The notes below the pieces were generated by a model, which saw only the letters and a program-made list of their open reading frames with translations, ran no database searches and was not told where the DNA came from. From NCBI RefSeq assembly GCF_014653195.1, contig NZ_BNAH01000014.1, positions 1-64,000 on the forward strand: a DNA stretch of 64,000 nt. The letters are read 5' to 3'. Shown here in pieces: positions 1 through 8,850 of the stretch (within the stretch, counting starts at the first letter, position 1; each line of letters starts with the position of its first letter). The translations under genes were made by a program, and so were the position numbers. This DNA is from Thalassotalea profundi. GTDB taxonomy: Bacteria; Pseudomonadota; Gammaproteobacteria; Enterobacterales; Alteromonadaceae.

Positions 1-82
1 ACCTTGGTCATGTGTCACCTGATGAGTATGAAAACCAGTTTTTAACTGGAAGCTAGAGGTCTACAAAATCGGGGGAAGATCA
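1..82 (+). mobile_element. Right end of an IS3-family insertion sequence (3' end of transposase plus terminal repeat), cut by the window edge
   Basis: Reading frame 3 from base 3 to the TAG at 54-56 encodes LGHVSPDEYENQFLTGS, the kind of C-terminal tail (LGxxSPxEYE) that ends OrfB transposases of the IS3 family. After the stop, bases 57-82 look like the terminal inverted repeat; read outward-in on the minus strand they begin TGATCTTCCCCC and continue to a GTAGACC-like block, and the element end at 82 carries the CA dinucleotide usual for this family. The rest of the element, including the catalytic DDE core, lies to the left of the window. The boundary at 82/83 is supported by the coding sequence that resumes immediately beyond it on the minus strand. 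Confidence 0.72.
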
Positions 83-189
83 ACCCAAGGAGCTAGTGCA
101 TCACCAAAAGCAATTGTTAATTTCTTTTGACAAAAGCCTGTAATAGGAATTGTTAAAAGAAATGTTAAAAGTAATAGCTTTATCTTCAT
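83..189 (-). pseudogene. 5' fragment of a secreted solute-binding protein gene, truncated by the IS element
   Basis: On the minus strand an ATG at 189-187 opens a frame starting MKIKLLLLTFLLTIPITGFC, a clear signal peptide, followed by QKKLTIAFGDALAPWV. The mature start (KLTIAFGDxLAPWV) resembles the first beta strand of family 3 extracellular solute-binding proteins or related periplasmic sensors. The homology runs to the insertion sequence end at 82/83; read on into the element it would add only a few codons (DLPPIL) before a stop at 63-61. The gene is therefore broken after about 36 native codons, and its remainder should lie on the far side of the element, outside the window. A purine-rich GGGGA lies about 13 bases before the ATG. 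The family assignment rests on a short stretch. Confidence 0.6.
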
Positions 190-383
190 AGTATTCGAGA
201 TTTCCCCAACCTTATGAGTTAAAGTTATACTTAGAGTGTTAAATATTCAAACATTAAATATGAATAGTTTGTTGAGAAGGTAATATATAACTTTACTTCT
301 ATAGAATTTACAAACCCTGAACGCAGTATGTATTTTAATGCTCATTATTAAACTATTTCAAACAGATCAAAACGACGTAATTA

Positions 384-2756
384 ATGACAAAAATTTCAGA
401 TAAAAAACGCAAAGGAAAAGCTGAACCTAAAGCCTCAAACGAGGCTACTATTCCTAACAAAACCAGTCTATTTGCGAAAGTTTCATGGCGTAAAACATTT
501 GTCTTTCTATTTAAATTGTTTTTAGTGTTTTTTGCTTTGTTAGCTGCATATACCTTATACCTTGATAGTAAAGTAGTCGCTAAATTTGAAGGTCAACGTT
601 GGCAAGTGCCGGTACAGGTTTTTGGTAAAGTTGAGCGCTTTAAACAAGGTGATGATATTAATTTTGCTCATATTCGAGAGTCTTTGTTACTCAATGGATA
701 TCAGCGTGTTAACTCTCCAAGCAAGTCAGGTGAATTTGCAGCGAGTAAAAATAGATTAATTATTTATCGTCGCCCGTTTGACTTTGGAAGTGGTGTAACA
801 ACTACAGATGTCATTACTATTGATGCAAAAAATAATGTGGTTACACAAGTTTATATTGATGATCAGCCTGTGAATGAGGTTGCATTAGAACCTATTTTGC
901 TTGATCGAATTATTCCTGAGAATAAAGAAGACAGAGTACTGGTACCGCTTCAGTCCGTTCCAGAATTACTGCTTGATACCTTATTAATAGTGGAAGACCG
1001 CGATTTTTACTTCCATTCAGGAGTATCACCAATAGGAATTCTTCGCGCTGCCTATAACAATATTGTTGCAGGTAGAACAGTGCAGGGTGGTAGTACATTA
1101 ACGCAACAATTAGTTAAAAATATGTACTTAACTCGAGATAAAACAATAACGCGTAAAATTAACGAAGCTATTATGGCGCTGTTGTTAGAGTACCGTTATA
1201 GCAAAGATCAATTACTTGAAGCCTATATAAACGAAGTCTATTTAGGGCAACATTACGCTAATGGTATTTACGGTTTTGGTTTAGCTGCAGAGTTCTATTT
1301 TGGTAAAAGTATTGCACAACTCAATTATGGCCAAATGGCAACGTTGATCGGTGTTATTAAAGGACCAAGCTATTATGATCCATGGCGACATGAAGAGCGC
1401 ACACGTCAGCGCCGTGATTTAGTGTTACGTTTGATGTTTGAGCATGAATTGCTAACAAAAGAAGAATTTGTTGAAGCTGTAAAGTTACCATTAGCTATTC
1501 GTAAACAACGCCGCCTAATAAAAAGCACATTAAAATTTCCAGCCTATCTGCAACTAGTTAAACGAGAGTTATCACAAATATTATTTGAAAATGTCCAACA
1601 ATCTGGCATTAGAGTTTTTACCGGTTTTTCACATTACACCCAACAAATGCTTGAAAAGACGGTTGAAGAGCAATTAGTTAATTTAGATAAGAATAATGAA
1701 CAAGCATTACAAGCTGCTATGGTAGTAACTGATATAGAAAATGGAGAAATAAAAGCGCTGCTTGGCGCTAAAGAATCGGGGTTTGCAGGATTTAACCGTG
1801 CATTGAGCGCAACAAGGCCTATTGGCTCACTAATAAAACCTGCGATATATCTTTCTGCTTTAGAACGTTATCAGCAATATAATCTGGCAACAATTCTCGA
1901 AGATAAGCCGTTGACTATTACCGTTGAGGGAGAAGAAACTTGGCAACCTAAAAATTACGACGGTAAATATAACGAACGAGTATCGTTACTAGATAGTTTA
2001 GTACGCTCACTCAATATACCTTCTGTTAACTTAGGTATGGCATTGGGTTTGGATAATGTCGCTAAAGCAATACATTTACTTGGTTATCCTGATGATATTG
2101 TTATGCGGCCTTCAATGTTGTTAGGTTCAATAAATATGACGCCCTATGAAGTTAATCAATTCTATTTGCCTATTGCCCGTAATGGCTTTTTTATCGAAGG
2201 ACATGCGATTGATAAAATAGTTTCAGCTCAAGGAGAAACTTTGTGGCAATTTGAAGCCCAAGAGCCACAATATATATCAACTCAAGCGAGTTACTTACTT
2301 AACTATGCTTTACAACAGGTAACAAAAACAGGGAGTGCTAAATCGCTAGCGTGGCGTTTAAGTGGACAGCTTACAGCAGGTAAAACAGGCACTACAAATG
2401 ATCAACGCGATTCTTGGTATGTGGGGTTCGATCAAAAAACACTTGTGACAACTTGGGTAGGTAACGATGACAATAATGCGACTAAACTCACTGGTAGTAG
2501 CGGTGCATTAGTACTGTATGCACAATTTATGAAGCGTTATGGGGTTAATTCAATAAACCTCTCAATGCCAACTGGCGTAAGTTTAGCCGAATTTGAACGC
2601 GAAACGGGTTATGCAGTTGCGCAAGAGTGCCCAAATACCACCAAGGTACCAGCGATTTCCGCAGGAATTGTATTACACTATGACTGCTCAGAAGTAGAGA
2701 TAAATAAAGACAAACCAAAAGAAAAGTCGTGGTTTGAAAAGTTATTCGGAAATTAA
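384..2756 (+). CDS. mrcB: Penicillin-binding protein 1B, bifunctional peptidoglycan glycosyltransferase/transpeptidase
   Basis: Class A PBP that polymerises lipid II and crosslinks stem peptides at the outer face of the inner membrane. The 790-residue protein has a Lys-rich cytoplasmic tail, one transmembrane segment at about residues 34-57, a UB2H-like linker domain (about 65-155), a GT51 glycosyltransferase domain with the catalytic EDRDFYFHSG motif and QGGSTLTQQLVKNMYL, and a transpeptidase domain with SLIK (SxxK, in RPIGSLIK), SLN (SxN) and KTGTTND (KTG). Length fits PBP1B (E. coli about 840). The UB2H domain is where LpoB-type lipoproteins bind in E. coli; no lpoB is in the window. No strong Shine-Dalgarno precedes the ATG. 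A weak promoter-like pair (TTTACA at 307-312, TATTTT at 331-336) lies in the 190-base gap upstream. Its position upstream of hemL/clc/erpA matches gammaproteobacterial synteny. Confidence 0.95.
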   Translation: MTKISDKKRKGKAEPKASNEATIPNKTSLFAKVSWRKTFVFLFKLFLVFFALLAAYTLYLDSKVVAKFEGQRWQVPVQVFGKVERFKQGDDINFAHIRESLLLNGYQRVNSPSKSGEFAASKNRLIIYRRPFDFGSGVTTTDVITIDAKNNVVTQVYIDDQPVNEVALEPILLDRIIPENKEDRVLVPLQSVPELLLDTLLIVEDRDFYFHSGVSPIGILRAAYNNIVAGRTVQGGSTLTQQLVKNMYLTRDKTITRKINEAIMALLLEYRYSKDQLLEAYINEVYLGQHYANGIYGFGLAAEFYFGKSIAQLNYGQMATLIGVIKGPSYYDPWRHEERTRQRRDLVLRLMFEHELLTKEEFVEAVKLPLAIRKQRRLIKSTLKFPAYLQLVKRELSQILFENVQQSGIRVFTGFSHYTQQMLEKTVEEQLVNLDKNNEQALQAAMVVTDIENGEIKALLGAKESGFAGFNRALSATRPIGSLIKPAIYLSALERYQQYNLATILEDKPLTITVEGEETWQPKNYDGKYNERVSLLDSLVRSLNIPSVNLGMALGLDNVAKAIHLLGYPDDIVMRPSMLLGSINMTPYEVNQFYLPIARNGFFIEGHAIDKIVSAQGETLWQFEAQEPQYISTQASYLLNYALQQVTKTGSAKSLAWRLSGQLTAGKTGTTNDQRDSWYVGFDQKTLVTTWVGNDDNNATKLTGSSGALVLYAQFMKRYGVNSINLSMPTGVSLAEFERETGYAVAQECPNTTKVPAISAGIVLHYDCSEVEINKDKPKEKSWFEKLFGN

Positions 2757-2963
2757 GCTATAAAATCTTATATTTAGTTGTTGTTTTCTATATTTTTTGT
2801 TTTTTATACGGTGTTTATTTGTACTTTGATCTAATAGTTACTATATTTACTTTAGTTTTAATATGAATGAATTTTTTTCATTTATGTTTTAGGTGCATAT
2901 TAACAAAAGGCTTTGTTGATATTTTCTTCGACTAATGGATTGTGTTTTTTATTTGGTGTACTA

Positions 2964-3359
2964 ATGAAACAAAGACTAAGCTTTGCTTACTTTACATTGC
3001 TTGAAGACAATATTGTTGAAGTTATTGTTGATGAAAATATAGAAATGACACTCGAAATGGTAGAGGAATGTCATCAGTTTATTGATAAATATTGCCCTGA
3101 TGACTTTGCTTTATTAATTAATCGCGTTAATCATTACGATTATAGTTATGAGGCTAAATTAAGCCTAGCTTCTTATGAAAATTTAAAAGCTATTGCTTTT
3201 GTTTATTATACTGCCGAAAGTAAAAATCAAGTTAACCAGTTGGCTAAAATAAGAGCACACGACGCTTGGAATGTACAAACTTTTGCAGGCTTAAATATGG
3301 GCTGGCAAGAAGCATATAATTGGTTACAACAAGAGTTATTAGTAACCTGTGAAAAGTAA
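2964..3359 (+). CDS. Small uncharacterised protein, possibly STAS/SpoIIAA-like
   Basis: Frame is open from a TTG at 2913, but I choose the ATG at 2964 (131 residues, MKQRLSFAYFTLLEDNI), because the upstream 17 codons look like non-coding DNA and the family-like pattern starts here. No signal peptide or membrane segment. The layout (an N-terminal strand pair FTLLEDNIVEVIVDENIEM, a helix, then FALLINR and the AIAFVYYTAES strand, ending in a helix with EAYNWLQQ) resembles small STAS-like proteins of the SpoIIAA fold found singly in marine bacteria. No catalytic residues are recognised and function is unknown. It stands alone between mrcB and a bidirectional terminator, convergent with hemL. Confidence 0.7.
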   Translation: MKQRLSFAYFTLLEDNIVEVIVDENIEMTLEMVEECHQFIDKYCPDDFALLINRVNHYDYSYEAKLSLASYENLKAIAFVYYTAESKNQVNQLAKIRAHDAWNVQTFAGLNMGWQEAYNWLQQELLVTCEK

Positions 3360-3370
3360 TGATTAGTGTT

Positions 3371-3411
3371 AAAAACTATAAAAGCGCCTTAAAGGCGCTT
3401 TTATAGTTTTT
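3371..3411. terminator. Bidirectional rho-independent terminator between the small STAS-like gene and hemL
   Basis: Near-perfect 18-base inverted repeat: AAAAACTATAAAAGCGCC, a short loop of about 5 bases, then GGCGCTTTTATAGTTTTT. The A-run on one side and T-run on the other make it a terminator in both directions, serving the plus-strand gene that ends at 3359 and the minus-strand hemL that ends at 3442. Confidence 0.9.
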
Positions 3412-3441
3412 AAAAAGGAGGCTAGTATTCGAGCGGCCAAA

Positions 3442-4722
3442 TTATAACTTTGCAAAGCATTTATCTGCGGCTGCGAGAGTTTTATCAATAATCTCATCAG
3501 TATGTGCGGTTGATAAAAAGCTTGCTTCAAATGCTGATGGGGCCAAATAAACGCCTTCTTCAAGCATATAATGAAAAAACTTTTTAAATAATGCACTATC
3601 ACACTGAGTTGCTTGTTCATAACTGGTTATTGTGTCTTCACCAGTAAAGAAAAAGCCAAACATAGCACCAACATAATTTATAGAAAGCGCAATGCCATTT
3701 CGTTCAGCAGCCGCTTTTAAGCCCATAGCTAGTTTTTCAGTAGCGTCAGTCAATTGTTGATGTTTATCGCCTTGACTTAACTCTGATAGCGCAGCTAACC
3801 CCGCGGCCATCGCTATGGGATTGCCTGAAAGTGTACCAGCCTGATAAACCGGTCCAACGGGCGCAATATAGTCCATAATTTCTTTTTTACCACCAAAGGC
3901 ACCAACAGGCATACCGCCGCCAATTACTTTACCTAATGTTGTTAAGTCAGGCTTTACGTTGTAATAGGCCTGAGCTCCACCTAAAGCAACACGAAAGCCT
4001 GTCATTACTTCATCAAAAATCAAAACGCTTTCATATTGATCACAAATCTTCCGTAACCCTTGTAAAAAACCATCGACAGGTGGAATACAGTTCATATTCC
4101 CCGCGACAGGTTCTACAATAATACAAGCAATTTCATCAGCGTATTTTGCAAAAATGTCTTCAACTTCTGTTAAGTTATTAAAACTAACTGTTAAGGTATG
4201 CTTAGCAAAATCAGCAGGTATGCCAGGAGAGTTTGGCACACCCATTGTTAAAGCACCAGATCCAGCTTTTACCAATAAAGAATCGGCATGTCCGTGGTAA
4301 CAGCCTTCAAATTTTAAAATTTTATCGCGACCAGTAAACCCTCTAGCTAAACGAATTGCACTCATGGTTGCTTCGGTACCGGAACTTACCATACGCAATT
4401 TTTCCATAGAAGGAACCAACTGTTTTACTTTTTCAGCCATGGTTATTTCGAGCTCTGTTGGTGCACCGAAACTTAAGCCATTTTTTGCTGTTTTTATTAC
4501 GGCATCTAATATTGCAGGATGATTATGGCCTAAAATCATAGGTCCCCAAGAACCTACATAATCGATATACGCATTATCATCTGCGTCATAAATATAAGCG
4601 CCTTCTGCACGCTTTATGAAACATGGGGTGCCACCAACACCATTGAATGCACGAACAGGGGAGTTTACACCGCCTGGAATAATATCTTGAGCGTGATTGA
4701 ACAATTGCTGAGAGTTTTGCAT
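3442..4722 (-). CDS. hemL: Glutamate-1-semialdehyde 2,1-aminomutase
   Basis: PLP-dependent enzyme that converts glutamate-1-semialdehyde to 5-aminolevulinate in the C5 pathway of tetrapyrrole synthesis, in the cytoplasm. The 426 residues match the family length. Visible hallmarks are the N-terminal [12 protein letters not shown], the glycine-rich [20 protein letters not shown], the [10 protein letters not shown] loop that holds the PLP-pyridine aspartate, and [17 protein letters not shown] with the Schiff-base lysine. It is the last gene of the minus-strand group and begins 13 bases after pyrB, so the two are probably cotranscribed. The shared neighbourhood with hemJ places two heme-pathway steps in one block. 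Confidence 0.97.
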   Translation of the reverse strand: MQNSQQLFNHAQDIIPGGVNSPVRAFNGVGGTPCFIKRAEGAYIYDADDNAYIDYVGSWGPMILGHNHPAILDAVIKTAKNGLSFGAPTELEITMAEKVKQLVPSMEKLRMVSSGTEATMSAIRLARGFTGRDKILKFEGCYHGHADSLLVKAGSGALTMGVPNSPGIPADFAKHTLTVSFNNLTEVEDIFAKYADEIACIIVEPVAGNMNCIPPVDGFLQGLRKICDQYESVLIFDEVMTGFRVALGGAQAYYNVKPDLTTLGKVIGGGMPVGAFGGKKEIMDYIAPVGPVYQAGTLSGNPIAMAAGLAALSELSQGDKHQQLTDATEKLAMGLKAAAERNGIALSINYVGAMFGFFFTGEDTITSYEQATQCDSALFKKFFHYMLEEGVYLAPSAFEASFLSTAHTDEIIDKTLAAADKCFAKL

Positions 4723-4735
4723 AAGAACACCTGTT

Positions 4736-5746
4736 TTAACTTTTATTTGTAAACCATGTCACTGGTCTTTCGTATTGAGTTAGCTTGTTTTCAACGCCTA
4801 GGGCTAATGCAAATAGAGCCATTCGCACTAATACGCCATTTTGGGCTTGTCTAAAAATAGCTAAGTTATCTAATTCGTTTAAATCTATATCTAATTCATT
4901 CGCTTCTGGACGAGAGTCACGCGGCAAAGGATGCATGATCACTGTATGTTGTTGGCAATATTGTTGGTATAGCTCTCTATTTAAGCTAAAGTGCCCGCGG
5001 TAAAGATCAGCTTCATCTTGACTTGGGAATCTTTCTTGCTGAATACGCGTTTGATAAATAACATCACAAGTTAAATTACCTTCAAGTTTGTCGGTAATAA
5101 CCACTTTATGGCCTGCATTCGTCAGGGTTGAAATAACATTGTCAGGCATTTGCAAAGCAGTTGGAGAGATCATGGTTACTTGAATATTATTATATAAGCT
5201 CAAAAGCTTTGATAAGGAATGTACCGTTCTACCATGTTTTAGATCTCCCATTAATACGATATGAAGACCATCTAATGATTTACCAAAAGGTAACATTTCA
5301 GATTGTATAGTGAATAAATCAAGTAATGCTTGGGTAGGATGTTCATTTGCACCGTCACCACCATTAATTACTGGAACACTACTACCTTCTGCAAACTCTG
5401 ATACTGAATGCATTTTAGGATGTCGCATGGCAATTACATCTGAATAACCACTAATTACACGTGCGGTATCAAATAATGATTCACCTTTACTTAATGAGGA
5501 GTTTTCTTCGCCAACAGTTTCTCTTACAAAGCCCCCCAGTAAATTAAAAGCAGTGCCGAAACTCACACGGGTGCGTGTACTTGGTTCAAAAAAAAGATTA
5601 TTTAAAATAGCGCCATTGAGTACGTGGCAGCTTTTATGTCGCATGGCGTAGGGAGCCATATGTGACGAAACAGTCAATATTTTTGAAATTGATTCACGAT
5701 CAAATTGTGAAACAGAAAGAATATGGCTACCTTCAAAGGTCATCAT
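4736..5746 (-). CDS. pyrB: Aspartate carbamoyltransferase, catalytic chain (stand-alone type)
   Basis: Condenses carbamoyl phosphate with aspartate in the second step of pyrimidine synthesis. Carbamoyl-phosphate-binding STRTRVSF, the SKGES loop with its active-site lysine, [10 protein letters not shown] and [10 protein letters not shown] are all present. The frame extends upstream to an ATG at 5803, but that stretch overlaps a good extended -10 promoter and does not look like ATCase; the ATG-ATG pair at 5746/5743 (protein beginning [12 protein letters not shown]) is the likely start, with a GGGGC ribosome-binding stretch about 8 bases upstream. The protein (336 residues) is longer at the C terminus than E. 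coli PyrB. No regulatory pyrI gene follows; hemL does, after 13 bases. Confidence 0.94.
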   Translation of the reverse strand: MMTFEGSHILSVSQFDRESISKILTVSSHMAPYAMRHKSCHVLNGAILNNLFFEPSTRTRVSFGTAFNLLGGFVRETVGEENSSLSKGESLFDTARVISGYSDVIAMRHPKMHSVSEFAEGSSVPVINGGDGANEHPTQALLDLFTIQSEMLPFGKSLDGLHIVLMGDLKHGRTVHSLSKLLSLYNNIQVTMISPTALQMPDNVISTLTNAGHKVVITDKLEGNLTCDVIYQTRIQQERFPSQDEADLYRGHFSLNRELYQQYCQQHTVIMHPLPRDSRPEANELDIDLNELDNLAIFRQAQNGVLVRMALFALALGVENKLTQYERPVTWFTNKS

Positions 5747-5793
5747 AAAATTGCCCCGCTTAATGTAAGTTGTGAGGTAAATATTGCGGCGAG

Positions 5794-5802
5794 AATATAG
5801 CA
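5794..5802 (-). promoter_or_regulatory. Extended -10 promoter of pyrB-hemL
   Basis: On the minus strand the sequence reads TATGCTATATT: a TGn extension directly before TATATT (complement of 5794-5799). No good -35 is seen, as is normal for extended -10 promoters. Transcription would start near 5787, giving a leader of about 40 bases before the ATG pair at 5746/5743. Its position inside the upstream open frame argues against the longer pyrB start. Confidence 0.5.
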
Positions 5803-5873
5803 TAAATGAAGGGGGATTAGCATTAATTATATGTCGGCACTAGCCCCTTATATCTAGTGTCTGAATTACTTGC

Positions 5874-6302
5874 TTAAAAAGGCTTAAGGTAAGCCAAAAT
5901 AATCACTGCAAATAAAATTAATACGGGGACTTCATTAAAAATTCGATAAAAGCGCCCTGTGCGATTGTTTTTATCAAGCTGAAAGTCTTTCAATAATTTA
6001 AAACAATATGCATGATAAATAATTAATATACTTACTAAGCTTATTTTCAAATGCAGCCATTTTGCCTGTATAAACCATTCATAGCCATACTGGAAAATTA
6101 GTGCAATACCAAGTGCCACCGTGAAAATGGCAAACGGCGTGATAAAAAATAATAAGCGCTTTTCCATCCCTTTTAATTTATCACGTATAACCTGGTTATC
6201 TGCTTCTGCATGATTGACAAATAAACGCGGTAAATAAAAGATACCGGCAAACCAAGCGACCATAAAAGCGACATGAAATGCTTTTAACCAAAGAATATTC
6301 AT
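5874..6302 (-). CDS. hemJ: Protoporphyrinogen oxidase HemJ (UPF0093/CopD-like membrane protein)
   Basis: Integral membrane enzyme of the HemJ family that oxidises protoporphyrinogen IX to protoporphyrin IX, replacing HemG/HemY. The 142-residue protein shows about four transmembrane segments. The conserved N-terminal FHVAFMVAWFAGIFYLPRLFV carries the family histidine, and KWLHLKISLV carries the conserved lysine in the third helix region; the C-terminal FNEVPVLILFAVIILAYLKPF is also typical. Its ATG shares one base with the clc stop (TAATG), so it is translationally coupled to the chloride-channel gene. Co-location with hemL supports the heme role. Confidence 0.88.
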   Translation of the reverse strand: MNILWLKAFHVAFMVAWFAGIFYLPRLFVNHAEADNQVIRDKLKGMEKRLLFFITPFAIFTVALGIALIFQYGYEWFIQAKWLHLKISLVSILIIYHAYCFKLLKDFQLDKNNRTGRFYRIFNEVPVLILFAVIILAYLKPF

Positions 6303-8017
6303 TAATTTGCTTTTCCTTCTATTAGGTAGCGACGAATTTGTACAAACATTAGCACGCCAATAATATTATCTTCAGCGCCATCATACAAATAAACACCCCC
6401 GTCACGTGTATCTTTTAATAATGCATAAGCCTCCGCGAGTGTGGCTTGATATGATAAAGGAATTAATTTCTGTTGTTTTATAATAGGAGGTGTATCGTTT
6501 AATGCAGCTTGTATTGGTTGTAATAATGTAAAGCTAGGAGAAGGCGAACTTTCTTTAACTATTAATAGTTCATTATTAGTACTCACATTCAAAAAATTCG
6601 TGTTATTAGACAAGTGTTCGGGATCTAATAAACGGAAGTTTTCTTGCATTATACCCATAGCACCAATACGTAGTAATGACTTTTCTATAGGAGGGTGGCG
6701 ATAAATTAACCCTTGAATTTCCAATTGCATTACTAAAATAGAACGATTGTTAAAAAATTGACCAGATGTAAGTGATGCCGTGGTTATTACTATCATTGCA
6801 GGTATAATTATTTCAAGTTGATTTGATAATTCAACAACAGCAATTAAGGCTGCAAGTGGTGCATTTAAAGTTGCAGCCATAAAGCCTGCCATTCCCATTA
6901 ACGCATAATCAGTGATTAATGTGTCTTGCAAAAAGAAGTGGTTGGCTATTGCAGCGGCAGAAACTCCCCCAATGGCACCTATGCTTAATATGGGACCTAT
7001 TATACCACCAGGCACGCCTAACCCTAATGCAACGATGGTCATAATTAATTTAGCAAGGAGTAGACCGAGTAATAATTGATAATGAACATTACCGTCAATG
7101 GCGAATGCAATGGCGGTTAAATCTGTTCCCATTGCATGTGGAACCGCTGCGCCAAGCGCCCCAGTGATTAAAGCTGCAAATAGAAAACGAGATATAATAT
7201 GAAACTGACTTGAATGTTTGATAATAAGTGTTAAATAGCGATTAAAAGCAAAAGCTAGAATACCTAAAAGTATTCCGAGCATGATTAATAAAGGATAGTC
7301 ACCAACAACAATAGTGATTTTATTAAAATATTCAAACTTATGTGCGGGTCCATATGTATGACTGGTGATTAGTGAACCAACAATTGATGCAATCATAACA
7401 GGAATAAATACGTGGACTTTATATTCACGCATGATGACTTCCATCACAAAAATTACTGCGGCTAGCGGTGTATTAAAGCTGGCAGATATACCCGCAGCAA
7501 TCCCACAAGCACACAAAGTACGAATTGCATTATGGGGCAGTTTTAAAAAGCTACCGATAAAGCTACTACAAGCAGCTCCTAAATGAACAGCAGGTCCTTC
7601 ACGCCCCACAGAAAACCCTGAAGCCAATGCAAGTACACTACCTACAAATTGATTAAGGGTATTACGTAAAGGGATAACACCATGAGCAACTTTAAGGCGA
7701 TGCAAAACAAACGGAATGCCTGTTCTTAAGTATTTATATCCAGTAAGCTTTGCAAACAATAAGATCAGTAAAGCGCCAATTATTGGTAAATCAAAACGAC
7801 TTACTGCATCTAAGCTGGTATAATCCTCTTTTTGCGGTAAGTACCATTGCTGTATGAAATCGATACTGGCAGTGAAAAGTATAATCAAGCCAGCAGACGC
7901 GACACCTCCAATTGCCGCTAACAAACATATTTGCCAAGAAGTTTTTGGCAAAGCTAAATGTTTTTTTAGCGAATATAGTAGTGTCATAGTTGATGGATTT
8001 GCATAATAATCTGTCAT
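6302..8017 (-). CDS. ClC-family chloride channel/antiporter with C-terminal CBS-like region
   Basis: Polytopic (about 10-12 helix) ClC protein of 571 residues. The second signature GREGPAVHLGA with the gating glutamate is intact. The first signature GSGIP is changed to RTGIP, and the third GxFxP is GIIGP, so the Cl- selectivity elements differ from E. coli ClcA. After the membrane part, about 130 residues follow; the end (IPLSYQATLAEAYALLKD to VLMFVQIRRYLIEG) looks like one CBS motif, with a poorly preserved partner before it. The gene sits where clcA sits in the mrcB-hemL-clcA-erpA order. I keep the ATG at 8017; an internal ATG at 7987 (MTLLYSLKKHLALP) is an alternative, neither having a strong ribosome-binding site. 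Confidence 0.88.
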   Translation of the reverse strand: MTDYYANPSTMTLLYSLKKHLALPKTSWQICLLAAIGGVASAGLIILFTASIDFIQQWYLPQKEDYTSLDAVSRFDLPIIGALLILLFAKLTGYKYLRTGIPFVLHRLKVAHGVIPLRNTLNQFVGSVLALASGFSVGREGPAVHLGAACSSFIGSFLKLPHNAIRTLCACGIAAGISASFNTPLAAVIFVMEVIMREYKVHVFIPVMIASIVGSLITSHTYGPAHKFEYFNKITIVVGDYPLLIMLGILLGILAFAFNRYLTLIIKHSSQFHIISRFLFAALITGALGAAVPHAMGTDLTAIAFAIDGNVHYQLLLGLLLAKLIMTIVALGLGVPGGIIGPILSIGAIGGVSAAAIANHFFLQDTLITDYALMGMAGFMAATLNAPLAALIAVVELSNQLEIIIPAMIVITTASLTSGQFFNNRSILVMQLEIQGLIYRHPPIEKSLLRIGAMGIMQENFRLLDPEHLSNNTNFLNVSTNNELLIVKESSPSPSFTLLQPIQAALNDTPPIIKQQKLIPLSYQATLAEAYALLKDTRDGGVYLYDGAEDNIIGVLMFVQIRRYLIEGKAN

Positions 8018-8047
8018 TATTTAATAAGTTATCATAATACCTTTCAT

Positions 8048-8779
8048 ATGAGTTGGTTAGCAAAAATAAATTTAAATGTGGTTATTAATAAATTAGGCTC
8101 TTTTCGCTCAGCGATATTATTGCTCCTATTAATTATTACTTGTCTGTTTTGTGGTTATCGAATGGGTAACTTCTTTCACGGTTATCAAATACAAACGATT
8201 AATCAGCAGAAAATTCGTTTAGACAATTTATACGAGCAACAGGTGCAGCAAGTTAAGCAAATACACACACTTGAGGTAGAATTAGAAGTTGAGCGTATGG
8301 CAAATATGCGTTCGCAGCAATTACTGACTGAAATTGAAAAAGATCATTTTAAAGTAAAAAAAGAACTCGCTTTTTATGAAAAAGTAATGGCCCCTGAGAA
8401 ACAAGTTGATGGAGTGGTAATTGATGACGTAACCATAACACCCACAGGAAGCTTAAATCACTTTCGTTTTCAAGTGGTGTTAGTACAGCAACAAGCTAGA
8501 AAACGCTATGCCAGAGGCTCTATAGAATTAACTTTTCATGGAAGTTTAGATAATAAGCCGGATCAAGTCTCTTTACTAAATGTCTCTAGCATTAGTAAAA
8601 AAGATTTAGCATTTAGTTTTAAATATTTCCAAATTATTGAAGGCGAGTTCACATTATCAGAGAATTTTTTACCTGAAAAATTGGTGCTTACCACTGTTTT
8701 GGATAAAACGTCTTGGCAAGAACACCGTCGTGTTGACCAAAAGTATGTTTGGCAAGACGTGATTGCAAATAATAAGTAG
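8048..8779 (+). CDS. Membrane-anchored coiled-coil protein, DUF6776-like
   Basis: Protein of 243 residues with a short cytoplasmic N-terminus, one transmembrane helix at about residues 18-38 (SAILLLLLIITCLFCGYRMG), a coiled coil at about 45-110 rich in Q, E and L heptads, and a C-terminal beta-rich periplasmic domain (about 120-243; FRFQVVLVQQQARKRYARG, SIELTFHG). This layout and the place directly before erpA match the uncharacterised DUF6776 family of Alteromonadales and relatives; the name is from memory. It starts 30 bases from the divergent clc gene. Function is unknown; topology suggests an envelope-associated role. Confidence 0.8.
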   Translation: MSWLAKINLNVVINKLGSFRSAILLLLLIITCLFCGYRMGNFFHGYQIQTINQQKIRLDNLYEQQVQQVKQIHTLEVELEVERMANMRSQQLLTEIEKDHFKVKKELAFYEKVMAPEKQVDGVVIDDVTITPTGSLNHFRFQVVLVQQQARKRYARGSIELTFHGSLDNKPDQVSLLNVSSISKKDLAFSFKYFQIIEGEFTLSENFLPEKLVLTTVLDKTSWQEHRRVDQKYVWQDVIANNK

Positions 8780-8784
8780 CCCTA

Positions 8785-8817
8785 ATACTTGATTAAATTA
8801 GTCAAGTTTAAGATAAT
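8785..8817 (+). promoter_or_regulatory. erpA promoter with overlapping IscR type 1 site
   Basis: Bases 8785-8809 form an imperfect dyad, ATACTTGATTAA then ATTAGTCAAGTTT. Compared with the E. coli type 1 IscR consensus ATASYYGACTRW/WWYAGTCRRSTAT, 23 of 25 positions agree (mismatches at 9 and 24). A promoter overlaps it: -35 TTGATT at 8789-8794, 17-base spacer, -10 GATAAT at 8812-8817. [2Fe-2S]-IscR bound here would block RNA polymerase, so erpA would be derepressed when Fe-S clusters are scarce. Expected start of transcription is near 8824. Confidence 0.72.
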
Positions 8818-8850
8818 TGTGTTTTCGATTTTTCGAATGAGTAGAGTTTT

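Noticed and set aside
2913..2963. TTG-initiated extension of the small STAS-like gene
   Set aside because: The added 17 codons have no ribosome-binding site and lie in AT-rich non-coding-like DNA; the ATG at 2964 fits better.
3369..3620. Minus-strand open frame of 83 codons over the hemL 3' end
   Set aside because: It is a shadow of hemL in another frame and includes the terminator.
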